Shown here piece after piece: positions 16,705 through 24,579 of a DNA stretch of 64,000 bases. The notes under the pieces were generated by a model, which saw only the letters and a program-made list of their open reading frames with translations, had not been told where the DNA came from and did no database searches. The stretch comes from Mycolicibacterium llatzerense (GTDB taxonomy: Bacteria > Actinomycetota > Actinomycetes > Mycobacteriales > Mycobacteriaceae). Within the stretch, counting starts at the first letter, position 1. Each line of letters opens with the position of its first letter. A program made the translations under genes and the position numbers. The stretch covers positions 62,001-126,000 of the forward strand of contig NZ_JXST01000012.1 in the NCBI RefSeq assembly GCF_000878195.1, read 5' to 3'.

Positions 16705-17784
16705 ATGCAGGCGTGGCGGTTACACGGTGCGGCTGACGCCCGGCTCGACGAGATTCCCGAGCCCGACGTCACCGCCGGCAAGGTCAAGATTCGGGTCGCG
16801 TGCAGCGGCATCTGCGGCTCGGACCTGTCCTTGTACGAGACCGCACCGGTGCCGGTGGACTGGCCGCATCCGCTCGTCGGGCAGCCCGGACCGCACGTCC
16901 TGGGCCATGAGTTCGCGGGCTACGTCACCGAGGTCGGTGACGGCGTCGACGGCATTCCGGTCGGCGCGCTCGTCGCCGTCCAACCGAGTTTCGAAGACGG
17001 CACCTGTGCCACCTGCCTGCGTGGTGAACCGAACCTGTGCGAGCAGTTCGGCTTCCTCGGCGTCAACGGTGGCGGTGGCGGTTTCGCCGAGTACGTCGTC
17101 GCCGCGGCGGACAAGGTGTTCGTGCTGCCCGACGGGTTCACGCCCGAGACCGGTGCGCTGGTCGAGCCGCTGAGCGTCGCGCTGCACGCCGTGCGCCTCA
17201 GTGGCATCGGCGCCGGACAGACGGCGCTCGTCGTCGGTGGCGGACCCATCGGCCTCGGCCTGCTGCTGTGCCTGAAAGTACAAGGCGCGCAACGCGTTAT
17301 CGTCAGCGAGATGAGCACCGCACGGCGTGAGCTGGCGGCGGCCCTCGGCGCCGACGTCGTCGATCCCCGCGAGACCGACCTCGGTGGCTTTGTCCACGAG
17401 CTGACCAAAGGCGAGGGCGTGGACGCTTCTTTCGACGCCGCGGGGGCGGGCCAGGCCACGTTCGACACCGCGGTCAACGCGCTCCGCAAGGGCGGCACGA
17501 CCGTCGTCGTCGCGATGTACCACGCCGACGTGACGTTCAACCCCAGCCTCTTCATGATCACCGAGAAACGGGTTACGGGAAGTTTCGCCTATTCCAGGGA
17601 CGATTTCCGTACGGTTATCGACATGATCGCCGACGGGCGACTGGACCCCGTGCCGCTTGTCACCAGCCGTATTCGGTTGGCCGACGCTCTTGAAAAAGGC
17701 ATTCACGCCCTGCAGTCGACGGGCCGGGATACCGAAGTGAAAATCCTGGTCAACCAGGAGCAATTCGGAAGGGACGCAACATGA
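16705..17784 (+). CDS. Zinc-dependent medium-chain alcohol dehydrogenase
   Basis: 359-residue MDR-family dehydrogenase. Catalytic zinc ligands are Cys37 (CSGICGSD) and His68-Glu69 (LGHEF); the NAD(P)-binding motif is LVVGGGPIGLG. The structural-zinc lobe has Asp98, Cys101, Cys104 and Cys112, so the first of the usual four cysteines is replaced by Asp. It resembles 2,3-butanediol/threonine dehydrogenases and would oxidise a secondary alcohol of the pathway. Four bases separate it from the KstD-like gene, and its TGA overlaps the ATG of the kshA-like gene (ATGA). Confidence 0.87.
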   Translation: MQAWRLHGAADARLDEIPEPDVTAGKVKIRVACSGICGSDLSLYETAPVPVDWPHPLVGQPGPHVLGHEFAGYVTEVGDGVDGIPVGALVAVQPSFEDGTCATCLRGEPNLCEQFGFLGVNGGGGGFAEYVVAAADKVFVLPDGFTPETGALVEPLSVALHAVRLSGIGAGQTALVVGGGPIGLGLLLCLKVQGAQRVIVSEMSTARRELAAALGADVVDPRETDLGGFVHELTKGEGVDASFDAAGAGQATFDTAVNALRKGGTTVVVAMYHADVTFNPSLFMITEKRVTGSFAYSRDDFRTVIDMIADGRLDPVPLVTSRIRLADALEKGIHALQSTGRDTEVKILVNQEQFGRDAT

Positions 17785-18926
17785 CTGAGGCTGAAGTCAG
17801 GCATATCGACGCGGGCGTGGAGATGACGCGGTTCGCGCGCGGCTGGCACTGCATCGGATTGGCCGAGTCGTTCCGCGACGGCAAGCCGCACCCGATCGAG
17901 GCGTTCGGCACCAAGCTGGTGGTGTTCGCCGATTCGCAGGGCCGGCTCAAGGTGCTGGACGGCTACTGCCGGCACATGGGCGGGGACCTGTCGCAGGGCA
18001 CCATCAAGGGCGACGCGGTCGCATGCCCGTTCCACGACTGGCGCTGGGGCGGTGACGGCAAGTGCCAGCTGGTGCCGTACGCCAAGCGCACCCCGCGGCT
18101 CGCGCGTACCCGCGCCTGGCAGAGCACCGAGGTCAACGGGCAGCTGCTGATCTGGCACGACCCCGAGGGTTCGACGCCCGCACCGGAGCTGACGCCGCCG
18201 ACCATCGAAGGCTACGAGGAAGGCCGATGGTCGCCGTGGCAGTGGAACTCGCTGCTGATCGAGGGGTCGCACTGCCGCGAGATCGTCGACAACAACGTCG
18301 ACATGGCCCACTTCTTCTACATTCACCACGCCTACCCGACGTACTTCAAGAACGTCATCGAGGGCCACACCGCCAGCCAGTTCATGGAGTCCAAGCCGCG
18401 GCCGGACTACGCGACGCGCGAATTGTGGGACGGTACCTATCTGCGGTCGGAGGCCACGTATTTCGGGCCGGCGTACATGATCAACTGGCTGCACAACGAC
18501 CTTGCCCCGGAGTTCACGGTGGAGATCGCGTTGATCAATTGCCACTACCCGGTGACCCATGATTCGTTCGTGCTGCAGTGGGGCGTCGCGGTGCAGAACA
18601 ACCCGGCGTTGCCGGCGGAGAAGACCGAGAAGCTGGCGGCGACGTTGAGCCGCAGCTTCGGCGACGGCTTCATGGAAGACGTCGAGATCTGGAAGAACAA
18701 GACGCGCATCGAGAACCCGCTGCTGACCGAGGAAGACGGCCCGGTGTACCAGCATCGTCGCTGGTACGAGCAGTTCTACGTCGACGCCGCCGACGTCAAA
18801 CCGGATATGGTCGCCCGGTTCGAGCAGGAAGTCGACACCACCCACGCCAACGACCTGTGGCACGAAGAGGTGGCCCAGAACATCGCCAACCGCACGCCGG
18901 TCGGCAAGGCGCACGCCACCCAATAG
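17781..18926 (+). CDS. kshA: KshA-type Rieske oxygenase (3-ketosteroid 9alpha-hydroxylase family)
   Basis: 381-residue Rieske non-haem iron oxygenase component. The [2Fe-2S] ligands Cys63-x-His65 (YCRHMGG) and Cys82-x2-His85 (ACPFHDW) and the mononuclear iron ligands His177 and His182 in VDMAHFFYIHHAYP, with an Asp in FGDGFMEDVEIWKNK, match KshA. Large stretches agree with Rv3526 as I recall it. KshA 9alpha-hydroxylates 3-ketosteroids; with a delta1-dehydrogenase this opens ring B. No KshB-type reductase lies nearby, so one must be supplied from elsewhere. This is probably a paralogue acting on a different steroid or terpenoid. Translationally coupled to the dehydrogenase (ATGA), last gene of the operon, followed by a bidirectional terminator. 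Confidence 0.92.
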   Translation: MTEAEVRHIDAGVEMTRFARGWHCIGLAESFRDGKPHPIEAFGTKLVVFADSQGRLKVLDGYCRHMGGDLSQGTIKGDAVACPFHDWRWGGDGKCQLVPYAKRTPRLARTRAWQSTEVNGQLLIWHDPEGSTPAPELTPPTIEGYEEGRWSPWQWNSLLIEGSHCREIVDNNVDMAHFFYIHHAYPTYFKNVIEGHTASQFMESKPRPDYATRELWDGTYLRSEATYFGPAYMINWLHNDLAPEFTVEIALINCHYPVTHDSFVLQWGVAVQNNPALPAEKTEKLAATLSRSFGDGFMEDVEIWKNKTRIENPLLTEEDGPVYQHRRWYEQFYVDAADVKPDMVARFEQEVDTTHANDLWHEEVAQNIANRTPVGKAHATQ

Positions 18927-18937
18927 TCGCCGAATAA

Positions 18938-18973
18938 CACTGAGCCGCCCTCGATTTCGAGGGCGGCTCAGTG
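18938..18973. terminator. Bidirectional hairpin terminator
   Basis: CACTGAGCCGCCCTCG and CGAGGGCGGCTCAGTG form a perfect 16-bp stem with a 4-nt ATTT loop, 12 nt after the kshA-like stop and 20 nt from the convergent gene's stop. There is no U-tract, as is common for mycobacterial terminators. Confidence 0.82.
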
Positions 18974-18992
18974 CTCAGCTGGGTATGAGGGC

Positions 18993-19271
18993 CTAGCGGG
19001 CCGGGTGTGCCTGCGGCACCTGCGGGCTCTGCACGATGGCGGCGAGTTGGCCCAGGTTCTGCAGCTTGTCCAGGTCCGGAGCGGACGGGACGGGGACCGC
19101 GGAGAACGTCGGCAGCACCGGGTCGGCCGGCTTGTCCTGCAGCATGCCGAGGGCCATGTAGCCGGCCACGCCCAGACCTGCCGCCGTCAGCACCACCACA
19201 GCGGTGGATCGCCGGAACAGCTGCCGCAGGGGGCCGATGTTTTCGGTCGTCTGATGGGTCAGGGTGGTCAT
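18993..19271 (-). CDS. Small single-pass membrane protein, function unknown
   Basis: 92 residues: a short cytosolic N-terminus, one membrane segment (TAVVVLTAAGLGVAGYMALG, about 24-43) and an external Pro/Val/Ala-rich tail. Not recognised. Start ATG 19271 with AGAAGAGG upstream. Convergent with the kshA-like operon. A long (270-bp) AT-richer upstream region to 19542 may hold its promoter. Confidence 0.65.
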   Translation of the reverse strand: MTTLTHQTTENIGPLRQLFRRSTAVVVLTAAGLGVAGYMALGMLQDKPADPVLPTFSAVPVPSAPDLDKLQNLGQLAAIVQSPQVPQAHPAR

Positions 19272-19542
19272 TGCCGTGCCTCTTCTCGGTGAAGATCAGA
19301 CCGTTGTGGTCGTTGGTCTGTTCAACAACCATGCGCCCCGAAATCCTTCCCCGCAAGGGTTTATTTGATCGGCTAATTTCTTGAAAACCGCGTTTGACCT
19401 GCGTAAACATCAATTAGATAGCATAAGCTAAGTAACGAAGATCACGCGCGCGCGACCAGTGAGGCGCGGGATCGGCAGTGCCGCAGCGGGGTTACGGCAG
19501 CCGTGTGATCGGCGTGGGCGGCCGACGAGTTAGCCGACGAGG
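19272..19542. other. Gene-free region, AT-rich, upstream of the small membrane protein
   Basis: No open frame I would support. The segment about 19350-19440 is clearly lower in GC than the rest of the window and reads like a promoter or leader, but I cannot assign -10/-35 elements with confidence. Confidence 0.45.
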
Positions 19543-20460
19543 CTAGCCGACGACGGCCGGGTTCAGCCTCGGTCGCAGGAATTGCACCTGACTGGCAAAG
19601 AACGCGCGAGCCACCTGAGTCTTGGCGGCGACGCCGTCGAACCCGTGGTAAGCGCCCGGCACCACTTCCAGTTCGCACGGGACACCCGCCGCGCGCAACC
19701 GCTCGGCGTAGTCGATGTCCTCGTCATGGAAGACGTCCAAGGTCCCGACGCCGACCCAGGCCGGCGGCAGGCCGGACAGATCGGTCCGTCGGGCAGGGAC
19801 GGCGACCGCGGGATCGGCACCGCCGAGATAGGCGCGCCAGCCGAAGCGGTTCGACTCCTGGGTCCACAACCGGTGTCCGGGATGGTCAAGGCCGGGCCGG
19901 TCACCTGACCGGTCGTCGATCATGGGGTACACCAAAAGCTGTGCCGCCAAAGCAATTTCACCACGGTCATACGCCAGCTGAGCCAACGCCGCGCTCATGC
20001 CGCCGCCGGCGCTGGAGCCGCCGATCGCCACCCGGGCCGGGTCCACCGCCGGCAGTTCGACCAGCCAGCGCAGCGCCGTGTAGCAGTCCTCCAGCCCGGC
20101 CGGGTATGGGTTGTCGGGCGCCAACCGGTACTTGACCGCCGCCACCGTGATGCCCAGTTCGTTCGCGAAACGCCGGCACAGCACGTCGTCCTGCGCCGGG
20201 CTGCCGATCAGGTAGCCGCCACCGTGTATCCACAGCAACGCGCCGCCACGGTCGGTGCCGGCAGGTGGCCGGTGCAGCCGAATCCCGACGCCCGACGGCA
20301 GCGTCAGTACCTCGGTGCCCTCCGGAGTCCGGCGTTCCAGCAGGTTGGACAGCCTTCGGACGAAGCGGAGGTTCCACGGCGTGATGGGGCTGCGCGGCAT
20401 GAAGCGTGCGGCACGTGCCAACTCGGGGTGGAACTCGACTGTTTGGGAGATGCCCGACAT
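19543..20460 (-). CDS. lipW: HSL-family esterase/lipase LipW
   Basis: 305-residue alpha/beta hydrolase of the hormone-sensitive-lipase family. Oxyanion-hole HGGGY (79-83), nucleophile elbow GGSSAGGG with Ser150, an acidic residue in DVFHDEDIDYAERL and the His in GAYHGFDG complete the triad. No signal peptide, so probably a cytosolic short-chain esterase. Matches Rv0217c in position and length (about 302). The start is confirmed by the TAATGT -10 box at 20468-20473, 7 nt upstream of the ATG. Confidence 0.92.
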   Translation of the reverse strand: MSGISQTVEFHPELARAARFMPRSPITPWNLRFVRRLSNLLERRTPEGTEVLTLPSGVGIRLHRPPAGTDRGGALLWIHGGGYLIGSPAQDDVLCRRFANELGITVAAVKYRLAPDNPYPAGLEDCYTALRWLVELPAVDPARVAIGGSSAGGGMSAALAQLAYDRGEIALAAQLLVYPMIDDRSGDRPGLDHPGHRLWTQESNRFGWRAYLGGADPAVAVPARRTDLSGLPPAWVGVGTLDVFHDEDIDYAERLRAAGVPCELEVVPGAYHGFDGVAAKTQVARAFFASQVQFLRPRLNPAVVG

Positions 20461-20467
20461 CTGACCG

Positions 20468-20473
20468 ACATTA
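20468..20473 (-). promoter_or_regulatory. -10 box TAATGT of lipW (leaderless)
   Basis: Minus-strand TAATGT followed by 7 nt and the ATG at 20460. Confidence 0.55.
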
Positions 20474-20565
20474 CTGACCCGAGCTCGTTGTGGACACGCC
20501 AGCGTTCACACACAGGAAACGAGTTGTCCTGCGCGAGACTGCGCGTCGGTGTTCACTGAATCGCT

Positions 20566-22053
20566 ATGACTGCCACGCCGCATAAGCATGTCGAGCCACC
20601 CGGTCTGACGGCCGAAGACGCCGGCTACCACCACACCCTCAAACCGCGCCAGCTGCAGATGATCGCGATCGGCGGTGCCATCGGTACGGGCCTGTTCCTG
20701 GGCGCCGGTGGCCGGCTGCACAACGCAGGGCCGGGCCTGTTCCTGGTCTACCTGATCTGCGGCGGGTTCGTGTTCCTGATCCTGCGGGCGCTCGGCGAAC
20801 TGGTGCTGCACCGGCCGTCGTCCGGGTCGTTCGTCTCGTACGCGCGTGAATTCCTCGGCGAGAAGGCGGCGTACGTCGCCGGCTGGATGTACTTCTTGAA
20901 CTGGGCCATGACGTCGATCGTCGACTCGACCGCCATCGCCACCTACTTCCACTACTGGAAGGCGTTCGACGCCATCCCGCAGTGGCTGATCGCGCTGATC
21001 GCGCTGGGCATCGTGATGGGCATGAACCTGATCTCGGTGACCCTGTTCGGCGAGCTCGAATTCTGGGCGGCCCTGATCAAGGTCGTTGCGCTGGTGACCT
21101 TCCTGGTGGTCGGCACGGTCTTTCTGGCGGGCCGGTTCAAGGTCGACGGCCAGACCACCGGCTTCAGCGTCATCTCGGACAGCGGCGGGCTGTTCCCCAC
21201 CGGGTTGCTGCCGCTGGTGGTCGTGACCTCGGGCGTCGTCTTCGCTTATGCCGCAGTCGAACTCGTCGGCACCGCGGCGGGCGAGACCGCCGAACCGCAC
21301 AAGATCATGCCGCGGGCCATCAACTCGGTGATCTTCCGCATCGCGCTGTTCTACGTCGGGTCGCTGGTGCTGCTCGGGCTGCTGCTGCCGTACACCGCCT
21401 ACAAGGCGGGCGAGAGTCCCTTCGTCACGTTCTTCTCGAAGATCGGTTTCGAGGGTGCCGGCACCCTGATGAACGTCGTCGTACTCACCGCGGCGTTCTC
21501 CAGCCTGAACGCCGGGCTGTACTCGACCGGCCGCATCCTGCGCTCCATGGCGATGAACGGCAGCGCCCCGAAGTTCACCGGCGTCATGTCCAAACGTGGT
21601 GTGCCGTATGGCGGTATCTGTCTGACGGCCAGCATCGGGCTGCTCGGCGTCGTGCTCAACGGTGTGGTGCCCGCCCAGGCGTTCGAGATCGTGCTGAACA
21701 TGGCCGCGCTCGGCATCATCGCGTCGTGGGCCACCATCGTGATCTGTCAGTTGCAGCTGTTCCGCTGGTCTGAGCGGGGTGAGATGGAGCGGCCGTCGTT
21801 CCGGATGTGGGGCGCGCCGTACACCGGGTACGCGACGCTGGTGTTCCTGGCTGCGGTGCTGGTGCTGATGGCGTTCGACAAACCGGTCGGCACGTGGACG
21901 GTGGGGACGCTGGTGATCATCATCCCGGCGCTGATCATCGGCTGGTACGCGGCGCGTGGCCGGGTCCTGGAGATCGCCAAGCAGCGGCAGGGCTTCACCG
22001 GCCAGTTCCCGGTGGTCGCCAACCCGCCGCCACCGGGCGAACGCCAGCCCTGA
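20566..22053 (+). CDS. ansP: L-asparagine/amino acid permease (AnsP family)
   Basis: 495-residue, 12-TM amino acid/polyamine/organocation permease. The TM1 signature [16 protein letters not shown], followed by [20 protein letters not shown] and [17 protein letters not shown], agrees very closely with the mycobacterial asparagine permeases AnsP1/AnsP2 as I recall them, so L-asparagine import with protons is the best assignment; GABA or another amino acid is the alternative. Divergent from lipW with a 105-bp intergenic region. No M. tuberculosis counterpart at this position. Confidence 0.85.
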   Translation: MTATPHKHVEPPGLTAEDAGYHHTLKPRQLQMIAIGGAIGTGLFLGAGGRLHNAGPGLFLVYLICGGFVFLILRALGELVLHRPSSGSFVSYAREFLGEKAAYVAGWMYFLNWAMTSIVDSTAIATYFHYWKAFDAIPQWLIALIALGIVMGMNLISVTLFGELEFWAALIKVVALVTFLVVGTVFLAGRFKVDGQTTGFSVISDSGGLFPTGLLPLVVVTSGVVFAYAAVELVGTAAGETAEPHKIMPRAINSVIFRIALFYVGSLVLLGLLLPYTAYKAGESPFVTFFSKIGFEGAGTLMNVVVLTAAFSSLNAGLYSTGRILRSMAMNGSAPKFTGVMSKRGVPYGGICLTASIGLLGVVLNGVVPAQAFEIVLNMAALGIIASWATIVICQLQLFRWSERGEMERPSFRMWGAPYTGYATLVFLAAVLVLMAFDKPVGTWTVGTLVIIIPALIIGWYAARGRVLEIAKQRQGFTGQFPVVANPPPPGERQP

Positions 22054-22100
22054 CGCGGCAACCTGGTCCACCGCCCGCCGAATAGGGGTTTACTTGGCGG

Positions 22101-23459
22101 GTGGAGATCATGTCGCCAACCGATGCCATGTTCCTGCTCGGGGAATCGCGGGAGCATCCGATGCACGTCGGCGGCCTGCAGCTGTTCAGCCCGCCCGAGG
22201 GCGCCGGGCCGGAGTTCGTGCACGACCTGTATCGAGATATGTTGGCGCACACCAACTTCAACCCCACCTACCGCAAACGCCCGGCGCGGATTCTGGGCGG
22301 CATCGCCAGCTTCGGCTGGGCCTATGACAACGAAGTCGACGTTGAATACCACCTGCGGCGCTCGGCGCTGCCGTCCCCGGGCCGGATTCGCGAACTGCTG
22401 GAGCTGACCTCTCGGCTGCACACCACCCTGCTGGACCGGCACCGTCCGCTGTGGGAGACGTACCTGGTGGAAGGTCTCGAGGACGGCCGGTTCGCGATCT
22501 ATTCGAAGGTTCACCACGCGCTCCTCGACGGGGTGTCCGCGCTGCGGATGACGATGCGCACGCTGTCCGACGACCCGGCCGAGCCGGAGGTGCGGGTGCC
22601 GTGGGACCTGCCGTCCCGCAAGCGGGCGCCGAAGCAGAGCTCGTCGTTGGTGGGCTCGGCGCTGGAAGCCGTCGGCGCGGCGGCGGGTCTCGCGCCGTCG
22701 ACGTTCCGGGTGGCGCGTGCCGTCTTGCTGGAACAGAACCTGACCCGGACGTTCAGCGCGCCGAAGACCATGTTCAACGTCAAGATCGGCGGCGCCCGAC
22801 GGGTGGCGGCCCAGTCCTGGCCGATCGATCGCATCAAGGCCATCAAGCAGGCCGCCGGCGGTGTCACCGTCAACGACGTCGTGCTGGCCATGTGCTCCGG
22901 GGCGCTGCGGGGCTACCTGCTCGAGCAGAGCGCCCTGCCTGACGCTCCGCTGATCGCCATGGTCCCGGTGAGCCTGCGGTCCGAGGCCGACGCCGATGCC
23001 GGCGGCAACCAGGTGGGCGCGATCCTGTGCAACCTCGCCACCGACATCAAGGATCCGGCGACGCGGTTGCAGGCCATCTCCGACTCGATGCGCGGCAACA
23101 AGCAGGTGTTCGCCGGGTTGTCGAAGACGGAGTCGATGGCCCTGTCAGCGCTGCTGCTGTCCCCGATCGCGCTGTCCACCGTGCCCGGTTTCGTCGACGC
23201 CACCCCGCCGCCGTTCAACATCGTCATCTCGAATGTGCCGGGACCACGTGTGCCGATGTACTGGAAGGGCGCGCGGCTCGACGGGAACTATCCGCTGTCG
23301 ATTGCGCTGGACGGGCAGGCACTGAACATCACGTTGGTCAACAACGGCGACAACCTCGACTTCGGGCTCGTCGGCTGCCGGCACAGCGTGCCGCACCTGC
23401 AGCGGCTGCTGGGCCACCTCGAGGACTCCCTGGCCGACCTGGAGGCTGCTGTCCGCTAG
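22101..23459 (+). CDS. WS/DGAT-family acyltransferase
   Basis: 452-residue wax ester synthase/diacylglycerol acyltransferase. The catalytic HHxxxDG motif is VHHALLDGVSALRM, and the C-terminal NIVISNVPGPRVPMYWKGAR is the family's second conserved block. Transfers acyl groups from acyl-CoA to alcohols or diacylglycerol, building storage lipid at the membrane. It has the short N-terminus MSPTDAMFLLGESREHPMH typical of Tgs-like paralogues and is distinct from the Rv0221-type gene at 29.5 kb. Start is GTG 22101 or ATG 22110; neither has a clear ribosome binding site. Followed by the first copy of the 62-bp repeat. Confidence 0.88.
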   Translation: MEIMSPTDAMFLLGESREHPMHVGGLQLFSPPEGAGPEFVHDLYRDMLAHTNFNPTYRKRPARILGGIASFGWAYDNEVDVEYHLRRSALPSPGRIRELLELTSRLHTTLLDRHRPLWETYLVEGLEDGRFAIYSKVHHALLDGVSALRMTMRTLSDDPAEPEVRVPWDLPSRKRAPKQSSSLVGSALEAVGAAAGLAPSTFRVARAVLLEQNLTRTFSAPKTMFNVKIGGARRVAAQSWPIDRIKAIKQAAGGVTVNDVVLAMCSGALRGYLLEQSALPDAPLIAMVPVSLRSEADADAGGNQVGAILCNLATDIKDPATRLQAISDSMRGNKQVFAGLSKTESMALSALLLSPIALSTVPGFVDATPPPFNIVISNVPGPRVPMYWKGARLDGNYPLSIALDGQALNITLVNNGDNLDFGLVGCRHSVPHLQRLLGHLEDSLADLEAAVR

Positions 23460-23470
23460 CTGCCGTCGTA

Positions 23471-23532
23471 CCCTCGCGAACCTGACTGGGTGGCGGAAAT
23501 CCGGCCCGAAAATCACCCTGTGGTCAGGCTCG
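23471..23532. repeat. 62-bp palindromic repeat, copy 1
   Basis: Identical at 60 of 62 positions to 24509-24570, in direct orientation. It folds on itself: GCGA..CCTGAC (23476-23486) pairs with GTCAGG..TCGC (23523-23533), and GGGTG (23488-23492) with CACCC (23514-23518). It sits 11 nt after the WS/DGAT stop and 12 nt before the DUF559 stop. Confidence 0.9.
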
Positions 23533-23544
23533 CCGGGGGCCCGT

Positions 23545-24414
23545 TCACGAGGCGTACCGCCAAGACGACTCCGCCCAACCGATACGCAGGTCCACGGCGT
23601 CGTCCACCGCTCCCCGTGACGCGCGGGCATGGGCAATCCTGCGTAGTACGACGCCGGCGGGATCGCGCGAAGTCACGCGGATGACGAGCCAGCCCATCTC
23701 GATCATCTCCTCGATTCGGGCGATGTCCTTGCGAATCTGCTCCGGGTCTGTGTGGTGCCGACCCTCGTATTCGACCGCGACCTTCAATTCCGGCCAGGCG
23801 AAATCGACGACTCCGATCAGGACGCCGAATTCGTTGTAGATCGGATGCTGACTCTCCGGCCGGGGAAACCCGGCGCGAACAATGAGCAGTCGCACCGCGG
23901 TTTCCCGGGGTGACTCGGCATTGGGATCAACCAGAGCGATGGACGTCCGCGCCTGCCGGATTCCGCGCTGGCCGGCATGACGCTGTGCCACCACCTCGAT
24001 GTCTGCGACCTTCAGTTTCGTTGCGCGTGCCAGCGCATCGATCGCCGCGACTGCGATGTCCTCCGGAAACTTCCGCGCCAAGTCGACCGCGGTGCGGGCC
24101 GCGGTGGTCAACCGCAGATCCCCGATGCGACACACCTCGTCGGCGTCGGGACAGTCCTCCCACACCACGATGCCGCGCGTCGGTCTGCACGGACTGCCAA
24201 TGATGTTGGCAGGCAAGGACGCATCGATGTACCTGGTGCCGTGCATGGCCGCCGCCGAGAACCCCGCCAGAATTCCTGCGCCTCGGGAGCGCAGCCATGC
24301 CGACTTCGCTCGAATGATTGCGGTCGGTCGTGTCCCCCTCGGCACGTACACGTCCTTGTGCACCGCAACGAAATTCGTCCGCAGTTGATGACGGGTCAGG
24401 TGGCCTGCCGCCAA
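23545..24414 (-). CDS. DUF559 (Vsr-like PD-(D/E)xK) protein with AbiEi-like N-terminus
   Basis: 289 residues in the frame from the TTG at 24414. The N-terminus (LTRHQLRTNFVAVHKDVYVP) is an AbiEi-like winged-helix module. The C-terminus holds the DUF559/Vsr-like nuclease core ESPRETAVRLLIVRAGFPRP, GVVDFAWPELKVAVEYEGRHH and GWLVIRVTSRD, with the E-D-ExE pattern of PD-(D/E)xK enzymes. Upstream of the TTG the same frame still reads EPFIGSEALAAG, the usual N-terminus of the mycobacterial family, but has no ATG/GTG/TTG. A GTG at 24445 would give MGEPFIGSEALAAG if the G-run at 24438-24443 had one base fewer. So it is either slipped, misread, or started at TTG/CTG. It is bracketed by the 62-bp repeats and absent here in M. 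tuberculosis. Confidence 0.78.
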   Translation of the reverse strand: MAAGHLTRHQLRTNFVAVHKDVYVPRGTRPTAIIRAKSAWLRSRGAGILAGFSAAAMHGTRYIDASLPANIIGSPCRPTRGIVVWEDCPDADEVCRIGDLRLTTAARTAVDLARKFPEDIAVAAIDALARATKLKVADIEVVAQRHAGQRGIRQARTSIALVDPNAESPRETAVRLLIVRAGFPRPESQHPIYNEFGVLIGVVDFAWPELKVAVEYEGRHHTDPEQIRKDIARIEEMIEMGWLVIRVTSRDPAGVVLRRIAHARASRGAVDDAVDLRIGWAESSWRYAS

Positions 24415-24508
24415 TGCTTCACTCCCGATGAATGGCTCCCCCCACGTCGGCAGTGTGCCCCGCGATCCGTCGACGAAGCCATCGTCAGTCGAAGCACCCT
24501 GTGGATAA

Positions 24509-24570
24509 CCCTCGCGAACCTGACTGGGTGGCGGAAAACCCGCCCGAAAATCACCCTGTGGTCAGGCTCG
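24509..24570. repeat. 62-bp palindromic repeat, copy 2
   Basis: Second direct copy, differing from copy 1 at two positions in the central loop (TCCGG there, ACCCG here). It lies upstream of the DUF559 gene, 9 nt before the stop of the septum-formation-like gene, so together the copies bracket about 975 bp. A TGTGGATAA (24500-24508) directly precedes it. Confidence 0.9.
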
Positions 24571-24579
24571 GCGAGCGGG

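Noticed and set aside
24500..24508. TGTGGATAA (TTATCCACA on the other strand), a consensus DnaA box
   Set aside because: A single isolated box with no AT-rich unwinding region or dnaA/dnaN context; probably chance or part of the repeat's surroundings.
23471..24570. 62-bp repeats as prophage or integrative-element attachment sites, or as a CRISPR
   Set aside because: Only about 975 bp and one gene lie between them, there is no integrase or tRNA, and there are only two copies without spacers.
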